From: Galdieria partita
Lineage: Eukaryota; Rhodophyta; Bangiophyceae; Galdieriales; Galdieriaceae
Direction of reading: 5' to 3'
DNA length: 64,000 nt
Assembly (NCBI GenBank): GCA_025991245.1
Contig: BQMJ01000022.1
Location: 182,539-246,538, forward strand
A model generated the notes under the pieces. That model was given only the letters and a program-made list of their open reading frames with translations. It was not told where the DNA came from and did not search any database. Position numbers and translations under genes: made by a program. Below are positions 24,745 to 35,455 of this stretch, piece by piece. Each line of letters opens with the position of its first letter. Position 1 is the stretch's first letter.

Positions 24745-25085
24745 TACTTTGAGTATATATAAAGCTAGTACCTGGACTGACTCTCGATTCTGGTTCCCTC
24801 GGAGTTTCTCTGACGAACAAGACAGAAGCATCTGGAACAGTTCTATTAAAACTCTACTCCCATGAAAACTCTCAACGTTGGCTATTGTCCACATATATAC
24901 TAAAACGCAACGCCACAACTCAAAGTTGGAAAAAAAATCTGTTGTACAACTTGGACACATATTAGCTGGTCAAGAACTGAAACAGTTATAAAACTTTATC
25001 TAATTCCCAGTCAACTAGCTCATAGATTGCAACTTTGGTGCTTTCAAGTCGGTCAACGCAAGGTTGAAAGCTGCCACCATCACCG
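24745..25085 (+). repeat. Dispersed repeat R1, copy 1
   Basis: About 340 bases match, in inverted orientation and with scattered differences, the stretch at 52330..52640. Shared blocks include the run around 24990-25030 (ctttatctaattcccagtca) and the following aactagctca..gcaactttgg. Translations of both copies give the same broken frame, so it looks like the remnant of a former coding or mobile element. Confidence 0.75.
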
Positions 25086-27745
25086 GACGTCTGGCAAAGC
25101 AATCTTAGAAATATCTGGACCAGTGGATTGTGTTAATGTCTTTAGAAACTGTTTGCAATTTACAGGATTGTGAATATTTTGTTTCCAGATTCAAGAATTC
25201 TTAGACATATTAGTCAGTACGATTGGCAACTCTTCTGTGAAAATTTGACAATAAAACTCAAAGCAGATGGCAGCCCATGCAAAGACAACATATGACTTCC
25301 TTGTTTTTCTACATCTTTTCGAGTTCACTGTTTCTTTCCCATTTAGATTCTTCACAATTGTATGGATATATTCAATTTTATTGTTTGGAAGGCCAGGTCT
25401 GTGCAACTTGGTGGTGCATTGAATTTATTTGTAGTCTTTTCTAAAGTCTTCATTTCCCTTGTTTACAGCAACTCCTTGTTGAGATGTTTATATTTGAATT
25501 ATTTCATTCCTAGTCGTGCACTTGAAACTCATTGTCATTTTACAGCAAGTCTGCAAATTTTTTATTCAATGCAATAGAAATTTGCTCTCATTGTAGTTTC
25601 TTTGGGCAATGGAGATCCATTTCTGAGAGACTGAAAAGAAGAAAACCAACCTTGAAAGTCTACCAAGAATCTATCAACTGGATAAAGCTCAAAGCGGATC
25701 CAAAGTTTATTGTGACTGGCGTGAAGAGTTATTTCTTGAGTTACGATAGGTTTGTTTCAACAGAGTCGAATGTTTCAAGACCAAATACTTTTAAACTGAG
25801 CGAGAAGAACAAATCACTATTTTTTAGTATTCCCAAACATTTCTATCTTCAGTTGTAAAACCTCATCAGCGAATGATTTACAACTAGATCATATTTGCTG
25901 ACTACGCACAAGTAGAACTGCAGGAGCCAGTTTCTCTAGAATTTGCTTTGGACAATACTCAAAGGGAAAAGTAATTTCTTTGATATCGAAGATGCCTCAG
26001 ATGTTATCTTTCATAAAGCAGTTTCTTATTGTACTCTTCGAGAAATAGATTAACAGGCTATTTACATTGCGTAAAAAGAAGAGACTTTTTCTCATTTTTA
26101 ACATAGCATTGTAATTTGTATTCTACTCTCGTTATTTTAGTGAAGGACCATTTATCCTTGTTCGATGCTTTTCTTTGAACTCATATCCTCGATTGGGTAT
26201 TAGGTTGTTGTTTACGAATCCATATAACTTGTTTTACTATCACAAATGTGGTAATAGAGTGGTAAAAGTGCTTTCGAGAAAAGATGAATAGAGTATAGAC
26301 GATTGTAGTCTTTACCATAGTTGGTTCTGTCTTTAGCCAATATTTACAAAAATGAGTAGTCAACTATAGGCTCGAGAATTATCCAAATAAAAAGGGTGAG
26401 AAGAGACCGAGGCGATATGCTTTAAGGTAGACCAAAAGAAACGAGTTTCAGCTATTGAGCATATTATGTTGAACACTTTATGAATATTTACAATGTGACA
26501 AAGGATAATTCTGGGAAGTACAAGTGTCGTTTAGATTGACCATTATCTCTAAATCAAACCAAGGAGCCTCTTCAGTTTCATAGGGCATCGAGTTTTTTGT
26601 CAAGAAAGGATTACCGAAGGGTTGGGTGACCTGTTGGTAGACTTTGTATCTATGCACAATTGATGTCTATTTTAGATTAGAAAATAATTGTACAGAATCT
26701 CTTGTCGCTGTTACACGGAATTGCATCAACTTTCTGTGAAGCCGTTTGAATGGAAAGAGGAAACGAGTACAATCCTTAGAGAGCGATTTCTTTGCTCGAT
26801 AATTATGAGAGGATCTAAACTTGCTTACGAAGGATAGAATACGAACAAGGGACTGTTTTGCAAAGCAACCAAATTATTATTGAATAATACTGAACAGTGA
26901 ACGCCACAACTATTCAATAAAATGAATCTGATAAGAGGAAGAGTTTATGACTCTCTCGTTGATATAACGAGTCTATTTTTCAGTTCTATTCATCTTCTTC
27001 TAATCAAGAAACTGTTTCAAGACTAGTGCATAAACCCTTAAGCCAACCTACTTTGTCATGAGCATTTTCTATTCCCCTTTCAATGACGTACAAAGTGGTT
27101 TGAGCGGAAGATTTTTCTGTTCATAGTTTCTCAAAGAGCAACGTTCCATCGTTTCCCTGTTTATTATGAAACAACAGGACGATTGAGTAGCACCTAGAAA
27201 TTTTCTGTTTTCCTCAGAACTGGACTTTATGGATCTGTTTCACACTTTGGAACAGTGTCTGACTAACTTCATTATGATTGGGTATTGAGAAGAGGAGTAA
27301 CGGTAGGAGATATGCAGTTTTGAAGAAGTAAATATCGGACTGTACAAAAACCAAAAAGACGATGCTTCTTAATTAGGCTTTCTGATAGGGGCCACTTTCA
27401 ACAAAAACAAGCAGTATTCTCACAGAGCTTGACGTATAGGTGTGAAGTTGATAATAAAGGATGACGTGAATATGTAGCCTACTTTTTGCAGACGGAAAAG
27501 ACGTTCTTAACAAAGACAGTTATGAAAAATGGTCCATCGACACATAGCTAAAGACACTCTCCAAGCAAAAGTTTTTTTAGAGACACAACTACTTTCCTAT
27601 ACTCGATCAATAACAACTTGAGAGTCCAAAGTGAAGTCGCTAAAGCGGAAAACGCAAGAAAAACCCAAATATTCAAACGTCACTCCTGTTGGCACAGGAG
27701 TTTCTGCATGGCTCTTCTAAAATACCACAAACTTGTCAGTAAACA
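25086..27745. other. Intergenic with decayed coding remnants
   Basis: About 2.6 kb without an intact gene. Around 25560-25975 there is broken coding-like sequence on the plus strand (see findings for a weak family A DNA polymerase resemblance). From 26000 to 27700 nothing recognisable was seen; frames are short and stops frequent. Confidence 0.4.
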
Positions 27746-30240
27746 CTACATTTTTAAAAAATTTCGTAGTCCTAACATGATTCGCAACCTTTGTAAAGAA
27801 TTGTCAATACCGCAACTGCGGAGAAAGTCTGTTGTAACTCCATCTAAGTCTCCTAATTGTATGAACGAAATTTTGGGCAAACAATGTACAACTTCTTGTT
27901 CGGAAAGACCACAACGTTCTCTTAAAAAAGTATTCCAATCAAATGAAGAACTCATAGAACTGGATGCAACATTTTCTTCTCTTCTCGTATCTTCCACTTG
28001 CATCATATTCATATCCATACTTGGACGAGTACTTCTTCTTTCCATCATTCCACTATTCCTTTCAGGTTCTTCAAGTGGAATACGCCTTAACAAATCTACA
28101 AACGAATTGCTCAACAAATCAGAAAGTGGTTTCAGTTGTTCCAACCATCCAGGATTGTCTGCAAACACTCTTTCAAGTTCTTCACTAGCCTTGCGACCTA
28201 AAAAGGTTCGCAAAGATGTTGTTGAACATACTACAACTTGACAATGAGGAGGTATCCTCAACCACTCTTTTCGTATATTCTGTGGTTGTCTCTCAGAGTT
28301 GATAGAACTGTAAACAATATTATTATTATTGTCTTCATAATAAACTCCACTATTCAATATCCAATTCTGATTATTACGAAATTGTTTGGAAACTTCTTCA
28401 GTATACTTGTCGCTTACAATCAACTGAATGGCTGTTAAATCATTCTGCACCAATTCAAGCTGTGACGCCACTGGATGTAAAAATTTGGCAACTTCTGCCT
28501 TAATCATTGAGCATCCAACACCAGAACTTGAAAACACTTCAATGCAATACCTATCAAATATACTCTGTCTTTAGTGGTTTCAGTCTCCATAGGCGTTTGC
28601 TCTGAAGAAGATTCATCTTGAATAACAAGGACAGAATTGTCTTTCATATCTGTTACTCGAATAAGAACATCAAGTCTGTCGAATGAAACCAAATATTCCA
28701 TCTTTTGATAAACACTTTTCAAAAAGTGTTTTCCAAGTGTGAAGAGTTTCTTCGCTACAACTATTGGTTCCAATCACTGTCGAAGCAAATGCTGAAACAT
28801 ACTTGAGAATAGGATCCATCTTGAAGCTGCTAACGGTTTACTAGATTCTATTGATAGTCTTCTGTAAGACTATGTCGAAATATACTCAATTCTCCTAGTT
28901 TGGAACAGAAACACCATCGAACATAAAGAGTAAATATAGTCGCACATTTGAAACTACCACTTGTCGACGAAAACGAAATTCAAATAAAACGAATAGGAGC
29001 GAATTTTCGATAGTAGCTTTTGATGTCCTTCAAGACAGTCTTTCGACAGACCAACTTGAACAATATTTCTCCAGCTTGGCTAAGAATTGTTTGTACGTCT
29101 TTGTCTTGTTCATTGCTCGAACAGTTCAGATAACAAACACCAAAATGTTTCGCAATGTCCAAGACATTATTTAGAATGACTCAAAAGTATCAAACGGAGT
29201 ATCTCTCATTGAAATACAAAATTCTAAAATAAGGACAAAAAGCATAGAAGAAACAGAAATCCTTGATTCTGTTATCATACGAGAGAGAGTTACTGTCAGA
29301 GAACGACTTGGAATCATTTTCTCCATTTTCCTTTCTTATCTCAACCTCTGAAAGATAACAAAAACTATTTCAACTTTCACATCTATCAATCAATAATATA
29401 CTAACGAATACAATTGCATACACTTGTTTAAAGAACCAATGGTGTCCTTTACAATGACTAGGAGAAGTACTTTTAAAACTGACTAGTTCTTGTTCTCCAT
29501 ATTTGGTATCAAAGACTTTACAGTTTCTTCAGAAAAAGACCCCAAACGAAGAACATTGAATATTATTCGAGAAAGGCGTAGCATCTTCTTGTCTACTAGT
29601 TGTCGAGTCCGACCTCCCTGCAGAAATAAAAAGTGCAAAAGAAACAGCTAAAAAGTTCACTAAAACTCCTAAAAAGGAACGATAAACATTAAACATTCTA
29701 ATGACTTTGTCAGACTTTATCCAATCTTGAAACATCGAAAAATTTCTCAGTTTTCATGTTCCAAATTTCGTCAATAAACAAATACAAATAACGTTTCTTT
29801 AGGACTGTTAATCTATTTGAAGCCATTCTTCTGGACAATCAAAGCAAAAACTTGAGGAAATCAGGGCCAATTGGAAATCTACCAAGTGCTTCATTGCCCA
29901 TCCGTTCTAAAAGTGTAGTCTGAAAGTGAATCCCGTGAGGAACTTGGAGAGAATTGAACACTACATATAAAGTCTCGTTGAGTAGAGCATCTAGAGAAAT
30001 TTTCCTATTTTCTTTACTATTCCAATCTCAGACAGGCCAACTCATTTTCAAAAGTTGCAAACGTTTGGAGGTGTTGGCCAATCGTGCTTTCCACTTCCAC
30101 GCATTCGGAATGCGTAAGGCAAAGTTGGTTATTCCACACTAGATAAGCCTTTGATGTCGCAAACACAAGATGCGTAAAAAGCAATCGAATCTTGCAACTT
30201 GCGGACTTTCAGTTGACAAGGGAATATTTGATTCTTCTAG
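27746..30240 (-). pseudogene. Decayed copy of family B subtelomeric NTPase
   Basis: The region aligns along its whole length with the intact gene at 44256..46889. The 3' part (27746..28537) is still a 264-codon frame nearly identical to the intact gene over the VYYEDNNNNIVYSSINSE and CQVVVCSTTSFRTFLG-type segments. Upstream, at 28504-30240, the frame is broken by several shifts and stops (recognisable pieces: IRVTDMK, MDIAKHFGVCYLNCSSNEQD, FQDWIKSDKVIRMFNVYRSF). The Walker A site near 30085-30100 (minus strand) is two bases shorter than in the intact gene, so the P-loop itself is frameshifted. The SAM-like tail (SFDWNTFLRERCGLSEQEVV) differs strongly from that of the intact copy. A product, if any, would lack a working NTPase. 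Confidence 0.88.
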
Positions 30241-30448
30241 TATGAATGCCTTTCAATCTTTCAATATTGCTATCCATGCCCAAACACAGAAAATGTTTTG
30301 TAACGATTATCCTCCATAAAAGACAATCTAATGTTCTATTTGAGTCTATTCTGAATACTTTTTGTGCTAACAAACGAAAGCAACCCACTGAGCACAACAC
30401 AAACGAATTGACTGCTCATTCTTTTACAAATTTTATTTTGGGGCGGCG

Positions 30449-32563
30449 ATGACGTCTTCAGGTGAAAAGTGGGTTACCGACGACACGTTCAAGCCTATTG
30501 TGGTAGACCGCGAAAATGACGTGTTGTTTGTGACAAGAAACCTGTTTCAGCTTCATAAAAACCGAAGACAGCTGAGGGCTGAGACAACTGACCTCAACTA
30601 CCGGTTGACGGTCCCCTTTGCGCCCCACTTATTTGGCTCCGGCAAAACGACGTTTTGCCTAAGCTATTTGGAGTTGGTGCAGAGGTTTCGTGAAACTTCC
30701 CTGTCGTCTTTTGCTTCAGACGCTTCCAGGAAAGAGTTTTTGGACAAGTTACATGAAGCCGTTTTACTTTATGTGGATTTGACAGAGCTCAAACCCATCA
30801 ATCCCATTGAAGAAAAGCGCAACCTGGAGTGGGCTGTTCATTATTTGCTGTTCAAGTCTGCCTGTCTGAAATCGGGTCAAGGACAACCAGATCCTGATGA
30901 GTGTTACAACGTCCTGAAACTTAGGACTACCGTGTTAGTGAAGAGAATTCGTGAAGTCTTAAACATGCGGATTAATCAGTTTCTTCTTGTTGCTTTTGAT
31001 GAAGTTGGTGTGTTGGATTCAAGAGGAAATTTTTTTGATCTAGAAGTGAATGACGAGGGTAGAGTTCGTTCGTACTACGACTTTTTTGGTACTGTTCGGA
31101 GACTCTGTAAACAAGACAATGTATTCTTTATTGTTGTTGGGAAAAGCAAAGGTTTAAGTATTAAGAATTATACAGCTTCAGTATCAAAGGTTTTATTGCA
31201 TTTTATTTCTTTATCACCGTTAAACTCGTCCAGTATCGTTGAATTCCTTGAAAAAAGTCACCTCAAAGTACAGACTCAATCTCGAGTTTGTGATATTCTA
31301 TGTAGTCCTTCTTTTTCAGTAAATGAGTTGGCAGAGGCACTATTGGAGTGTACAGGTGGAGTTCCTGGTTTGCTTACTCGTGCAGTGAATATGCTTTTGA
31401 ATTATGTACAAACAAGAGGACAGTCTTTTGGGTCGAAAGATGAATGTCTATCGTGTATGAAGGAGGATGGTTTTAGAACAGTTTGCTCTGAGCCGTTTGT
31501 AACACGTATATCAACTTTGGATGAGGATAGAAGAAGTGTACTTGATATGCTACTAATGATGGCACTGTATCGTATACCCTTTAAAGCGGACGATGAACTC
31601 AACTCGGAGTCTTATTTATTTGATGCTGTTACTGAAATGGGATTCTATCGATATCCTATTGACGATAATACTTTCCAAGTTCTGTTTCCAAAAGTGTTTA
31701 TTAGAAATCTCAAAAACGCATCATCTTTCTCTTTATTAGAGAAGATACTTTTGGGATCACTTAATATGGAGCCAGTGGATTGTTTCTTTTCATCCAATTG
31801 TCGTGTATTTGAAGGAATTGTTGCTATACGACTTGTTTTGATGCTATCGTCAACAGTACGAAATGAGTTTAGAGAGTTGTTGGGTAGATTATCTGCCACA
31901 TGGAAAGAAATGAAACTTCCTATCCATGGACCTTCACCTCTTCATTACATGATGTCGGTTAGTCGTGTTAAAAAAAGAAGAAGTAAATCAAACAAGGAAG
32001 AGAAAACATTTGGATGTAATGAATGGAACGAGATTATTCACAAAGCACTTTGTTTTGACAGAGTTTATATTCCAAAGGAAGCGAATTCTTATAGTCCTGA
32101 TATCATGTTCAAATTACAATCTCCCGATGACTCCAACGTTCTTATGGTGGGAGTTGCTTGTAAAGGTCGTTGGAAGTCGGAAGGAATTGGCTGGTCAGAT
32201 ATTATTGAAGAAGCTAAGAAATTTCTTGATCCTGTTTCTAATCAAGTTTTATCCCAAGCATTGGAATTTTATCATTGTATGCTTATTATAGTTAGTACAA
32301 AATTAGCACTCAATGTTGCAAGCGAGTTGGGTAATCAGAGTCGATGTTATACGAGTGGAATGCTTATTGGAGGGAATTCTTTTCCAATTCCTCCTAATTG
32401 TGAACTTGTTGTTCTTTGTGAAAGAGATGTAGAAATGCTCATTGACAGAGAAATACTGAATGGACTAGAAAGAGCATTCTCTACCAGCGATATTCCTCCT
32501 TTCGGGGATTCAGGATTCAACTTACTTCGAAGAGCCCGTGACAGTTTCATGAGTTTGCAATAA
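30449..32563 (+). CDS. Subtelomeric P-loop NTPase with nuclease-like C-terminus (family A, copy 1)
   Basis: Single exon, 704 aa, starting at a true ATG. The N-terminal P-loop domain has PFAPHLFGSGKTTF (GSGKT at residues 63-67). The first Gly of the usual GxxxxGK motif is replaced by His. Walker B is FLLVAFDEVGVLD (DE at 184-185), and a sensor-like strand is VFFIVVGKSKGL. A helical middle (GGVPGLLTRAVNMLL) resembles the lid/winged-helix part of STAND/AAA-type ATPases. The C-terminal domain has SPD at 549-551 followed 18 residues later by VACK (569-572), a PD-(D/E)xK-like pattern with Ala where the second acid should be. It is paralogous to the 33335 and 41200 genes and, more distantly, to 44256. 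Function is unknown; cyanidiophyte genomes are known for expanded archaeal-type ATPases, and the layout also recalls Crinkler/RHS NTPase-nuclease effectors. Confidence 0.85.
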   Translation: MTSSGEKWVTDDTFKPIVVDRENDVLFVTRNLFQLHKNRRQLRAETTDLNYRLTVPFAPHLFGSGKTTFCLSYLELVQRFRETSLSSFASDASRKEFLDKLHEAVLLYVDLTELKPINPIEEKRNLEWAVHYLLFKSACLKSGQGQPDPDECYNVLKLRTTVLVKRIREVLNMRINQFLLVAFDEVGVLDSRGNFFDLEVNDEGRVRSYYDFFGTVRRLCKQDNVFFIVVGKSKGLSIKNYTASVSKVLLHFISLSPLNSSSIVEFLEKSHLKVQTQSRVCDILCSPSFSVNELAEALLECTGGVPGLLTRAVNMLLNYVQTRGQSFGSKDECLSCMKEDGFRTVCSEPFVTRISTLDEDRRSVLDMLLMMALYRIPFKADDELNSESYLFDAVTEMGFYRYPIDDNTFQVLFPKVFIRNLKNASSFSLLEKILLGSLNMEPVDCFFSSNCRVFEGIVAIRLVLMLSSTVRNEFRELLGRLSATWKEMKLPIHGPSPLHYMMSVSRVKKRRSKSNKEEKTFGCNEWNEIIHKALCFDRVYIPKEANSYSPDIMFKLQSPDDSNVLMVGVACKGRWKSEGIGWSDIIEEAKKFLDPVSNQVLSQALEFYHCMLIIVSTKLALNVASELGNQSRCYTSGMLIGGNSFPIPPNCELVVLCERDVEMLIDREILNGLERAFSTSDIPPFGDSGFNLLRRARDSFMSLQ

Positions 32564-32779
32564 AGTTGGAATTCTTACAATTCAAGTGTTCGTTCGATAA
32601 TTGGCTCTGCAAGATGTGAATGAAATATGTTTGAAAACATTTTATAAGACATACTAGTTATATTCCATAACATGGGTTATTATCATGTCAATAGTTTACT
32701 ACAAGTTGTATAATTGCTTGCATCTCTTTTGGTTTTTCACTGAATCTTCAAGTACATGTTTTTAAAATGAACTGATTGT

Positions 32780-33047
32780 CTACTCCAGTATTACTAGAGG
32801 AATACCGTTGTCTTGTTGGAATACTGTTGACTTGATGTTACCAGGAAATATAATACCAGCGACCATATTGTATTAACTTTTGAAATTCAGTTTTACTGGT
32901 GTCCAGCTCATGTAACGAACAAGAAAGTCTAGTTGACAACTCTAGAATTAACTTGTTGTCACTTTCCGAGTTTTCCTTGATTGGACCCATAAAACCACGA
33001 AGAACATGTTGGAAGTGAGATATAGTTGAATCCAATCTTGAAGACAT
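32780..33047 (-). CDS. Possible small spliced gene, unrecognised
   Basis: Complement(join(32780..32823, 32864..33047)) gives 75 aa without a stop: a helical N-terminal part (MSSRLDSTISHFQHVL, TRLSCSLHELDTSKTEFQKL) joined through a 40-nt GT..AG intron to a short tail. The ATG follows an acceptor-like TTTCACAG, so an upstream exon may exist. It sits between two convergent family A NTPase genes. The composition fits a small helical subunit, but no family is assigned and the intron donor (GTCGCT) is weak. Confidence 0.35.
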
Positions 33048-33334
33048 TCTGTGAAATGGTAAACAGAAAAGCAAAGAGAGCTTAGTTCTTTCTCATGAAC
33101 CACAAAGACATTGAATTTGTGACAGTACATAACGAGTACATAAGTAAACAACAATGAAATTGTACAATTGCACTACTAAACTCGTTTAAGAGTTCTTCGA
33201 CAAAGTACGATAAAATAGTACAAAAATAATGGAAAATTAGGAAAATTGACTTTCTTTACAAACGAATTGAACCTTTCGAATAATTCTCTCATAAACAAAC
33301 CAATATGGATCCAAACAGCAATTAGATGCTATTT

Positions 33335-35455
33335 CTAAATATTTTTGGAAAGAGATAAAACCATTTCTTGCACTGTTGAAATTCCAATACTTCTCGAATG
33401 TGGATTATCCGTAGACTTGAAAGCACTCCTTAAACTCGACAAAATATCTTTACCAATAAAGTTTTCTACATCGGATTCAGAAAGAATGATCAATTCACAG
33501 TTAAGAGGAATCGTGAAAACTCCTGCTACTCTATCGCCACAGGAATAACAATGACTAGAATGATTCAAGTCAGTTGCTACATTAGTCGATAGCTTAGTAC
33601 TCATGATGACCAACATGCAATGAAATGTAGGATGAATAGTCAAGACTTGATCATGAACTGGTTGCAAAAACTTGCAAGCTTCATCCACTATTTCATTCCA
33701 TCTAATACCATTTGAACTCCATTGTCCTTTACAGGCAATACCCACAATCAAATTCTGTTCGCTCGTACTTCCGTGTAACTTGAATAATATATCTGGACTA
33801 CGAGATGTTGGCTCAAATGGAATATATATCTTTTCGAATTCTAACATTTCTTCCACAATTTTTTTCCAGTCATTGATACCGAATGTCGTTCTCTCTATTT
33901 CTGATGTAGATCTAGTATAATGTATAGATTTCATATAGTAAGCAGTAGATTCAGAGGAAAACTTTAAATTCATCTCATTCCAAATAGAAGACAACTGACC
34001 AAGAGTAGAAAACATCAAACTGTCTGTCGGGTGATAACAAAAATGTAAATGTAAATAAAACATTGTGGCAACGAGACCTTCGAAAACTCGACATTTTGAT
34101 TCATAAAAGAATTCCACAGGCTGTGACTTGAGGGTTTGTAATAGCAACCATTCCAATCTATCGTTCTTTACACTTTGCTCAATATATCCAATCAGTAACT
34201 TGGGAATCAACACTTCATAAAGTTCTTGGTGGTTTTCATCTACAATCAACCGACGATAAAAGCACATATCTGTTACTAGATCAAACAGAAATACAGCACA
34301 AGTAGAGCTAAGATGCACAAGCTCATCCAACTCAAACCGAATACGATATAATGCCAACAAAGTAAGCATTTTTAACAAACGTTGACGCGTCTCACTAAGA
34401 CTACTCAAACGAGGCAACAATGGATCAACACAATAATTTGTTGCTATGGAATCATTCATTATCATCCAAAAGCTTTCTTTAGATAATAACAAGTGGTCTT
34501 GTGATAATTTACAATGCAAAAGGTAGTTGATTGCTTTCACAAGTAAACCAGGAACACCACCAGTAAGTTCTAGTAACAATTCTGCAAGTTCATTGGTTGA
34601 AAAGTGTTGATGACAAAGGATTTGTGAAACTTTAGGACTCCCAGTAAACATAGAAGAAGAACTTTTCTCCAAATGTTCAATGATGCTATGCTTTTCAAGT
34701 GGTGAAAGAGGAATAAACGTCAACTCAACCCTGGATACTGAAATTGCGTAATTACGTATATTTAAGCCTTCACTTTTTCCAACAACAATAAAGAATACAT
34801 TGTCCTCTAGACAAAGTTCCCAAAGAATACGAAAGAAGTCGTTGTACGGACGAACTCTACCGTCATTCACTTCTAGATCAAAATATTGTCCTCTTGAATC
34901 CAACATACCAATTTCATCAAAGGCAACAAGAAGAAACTGATCAGAAGAAATACCCAAAATCTTCCGCAGCTCAGGAAGTAAAAATTGTGGATAGATAGAA
35001 ATCTGTTTGTAGGCGTCTTCAGGTTTCATAAACGACAAACCGACCTGAATACAAGCAGATCGGTATAATAAGTAGTAGACAGCCCACTTCAGGTTTCGCC
35101 TTTCTTCAATGGGATTGGTGGGTTTGAGCTCTGTCAAATCCACATAAAGTAAAACGGCTTCATGTAACTTGTCCAAAAAGGATCTCCTGCGGTCTTTTTC
35201 ACAATCACTTATGTTCTCAGGTCCTATTAGTGCTCTTTCACCCATGCTCTTCAGGAGTTCTAAATAACTTGTTACGAAACGTGTCTTTCCACTTCCAAAG
35301 AGATGTGGGGCGAAAGGAATGACTGGTTTAAAAGAACGCTCTAGTTCCCGGCGAACCTGCAACACGTACAACTGTCCAGTTGTTAAAACCACGTCTTGCT
35401 CTCTATCGACTACAACAGTGTCATACATATCTCGTCGTTGGAAAACACTCAACAT
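33335..35455 (-). CDS. Subtelomeric P-loop NTPase with nuclease-like C-terminus (family A, copy 2)
   Basis: Single exon, 706 aa, true ATG at 35455. Layout as copy 1: PFAPHLFGSGKTRF (GSGKT at 54-58), Walker B FLLVAFDEIGMLD, VFFIVVGKSEGL, GGVPGLLVKAINYLL, then SRSPDILFKL..VGIACKGQW near the C-terminus and the shared ending IPLNCELIILSESDVE. It is convergent with copy 1. Two stretches are nearly identical in DNA to different paralogs: about 35085-35180 to copy 1 and about 34800-34850 to copy 3, while the rest is much more diverged. All three motifs are intact, so it is probably expressed; the role is unknown. Confidence 0.85.
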   Translation of the reverse strand: MLSVFQRRDMYDTVVVDREQDVVLTTGQLYVLQVRRELERSFKPVIPFAPHLFGSGKTRFVTSYLELLKSMGERALIGPENISDCEKDRRRSFLDKLHEAVLLYVDLTELKPTNPIEERRNLKWAVYYLLYRSACIQVGLSFMKPEDAYKQISIYPQFLLPELRKILGISSDQFLLVAFDEIGMLDSRGQYFDLEVNDGRVRPYNDFFRILWELCLEDNVFFIVVGKSEGLNIRNYAISVSRVELTFIPLSPLEKHSIIEHLEKSSSSMFTGSPKVSQILCHQHFSTNELAELLLELTGGVPGLLVKAINYLLHCKLSQDHLLLSKESFWMIMNDSIATNYCVDPLLPRLSSLSETRQRLLKMLTLLALYRIRFELDELVHLSSTCAVFLFDLVTDMCFYRRLIVDENHQELYEVLIPKLLIGYIEQSVKNDRLEWLLLQTLKSQPVEFFYESKCRVFEGLVATMFYLHLHFCYHPTDSLMFSTLGQLSSIWNEMNLKFSSESTAYYMKSIHYTRSTSEIERTTFGINDWKKIVEEMLEFEKIYIPFEPTSRSPDILFKLHGSTSEQNLIVGIACKGQWSSNGIRWNEIVDEACKFLQPVHDQVLTIHPTFHCMLVIMSTKLSTNVATDLNHSSHCYSCGDRVAGVFTIPLNCELIILSESDVENFIGKDILSSLRSAFKSTDNPHSRSIGISTVQEMVLSLSKNI

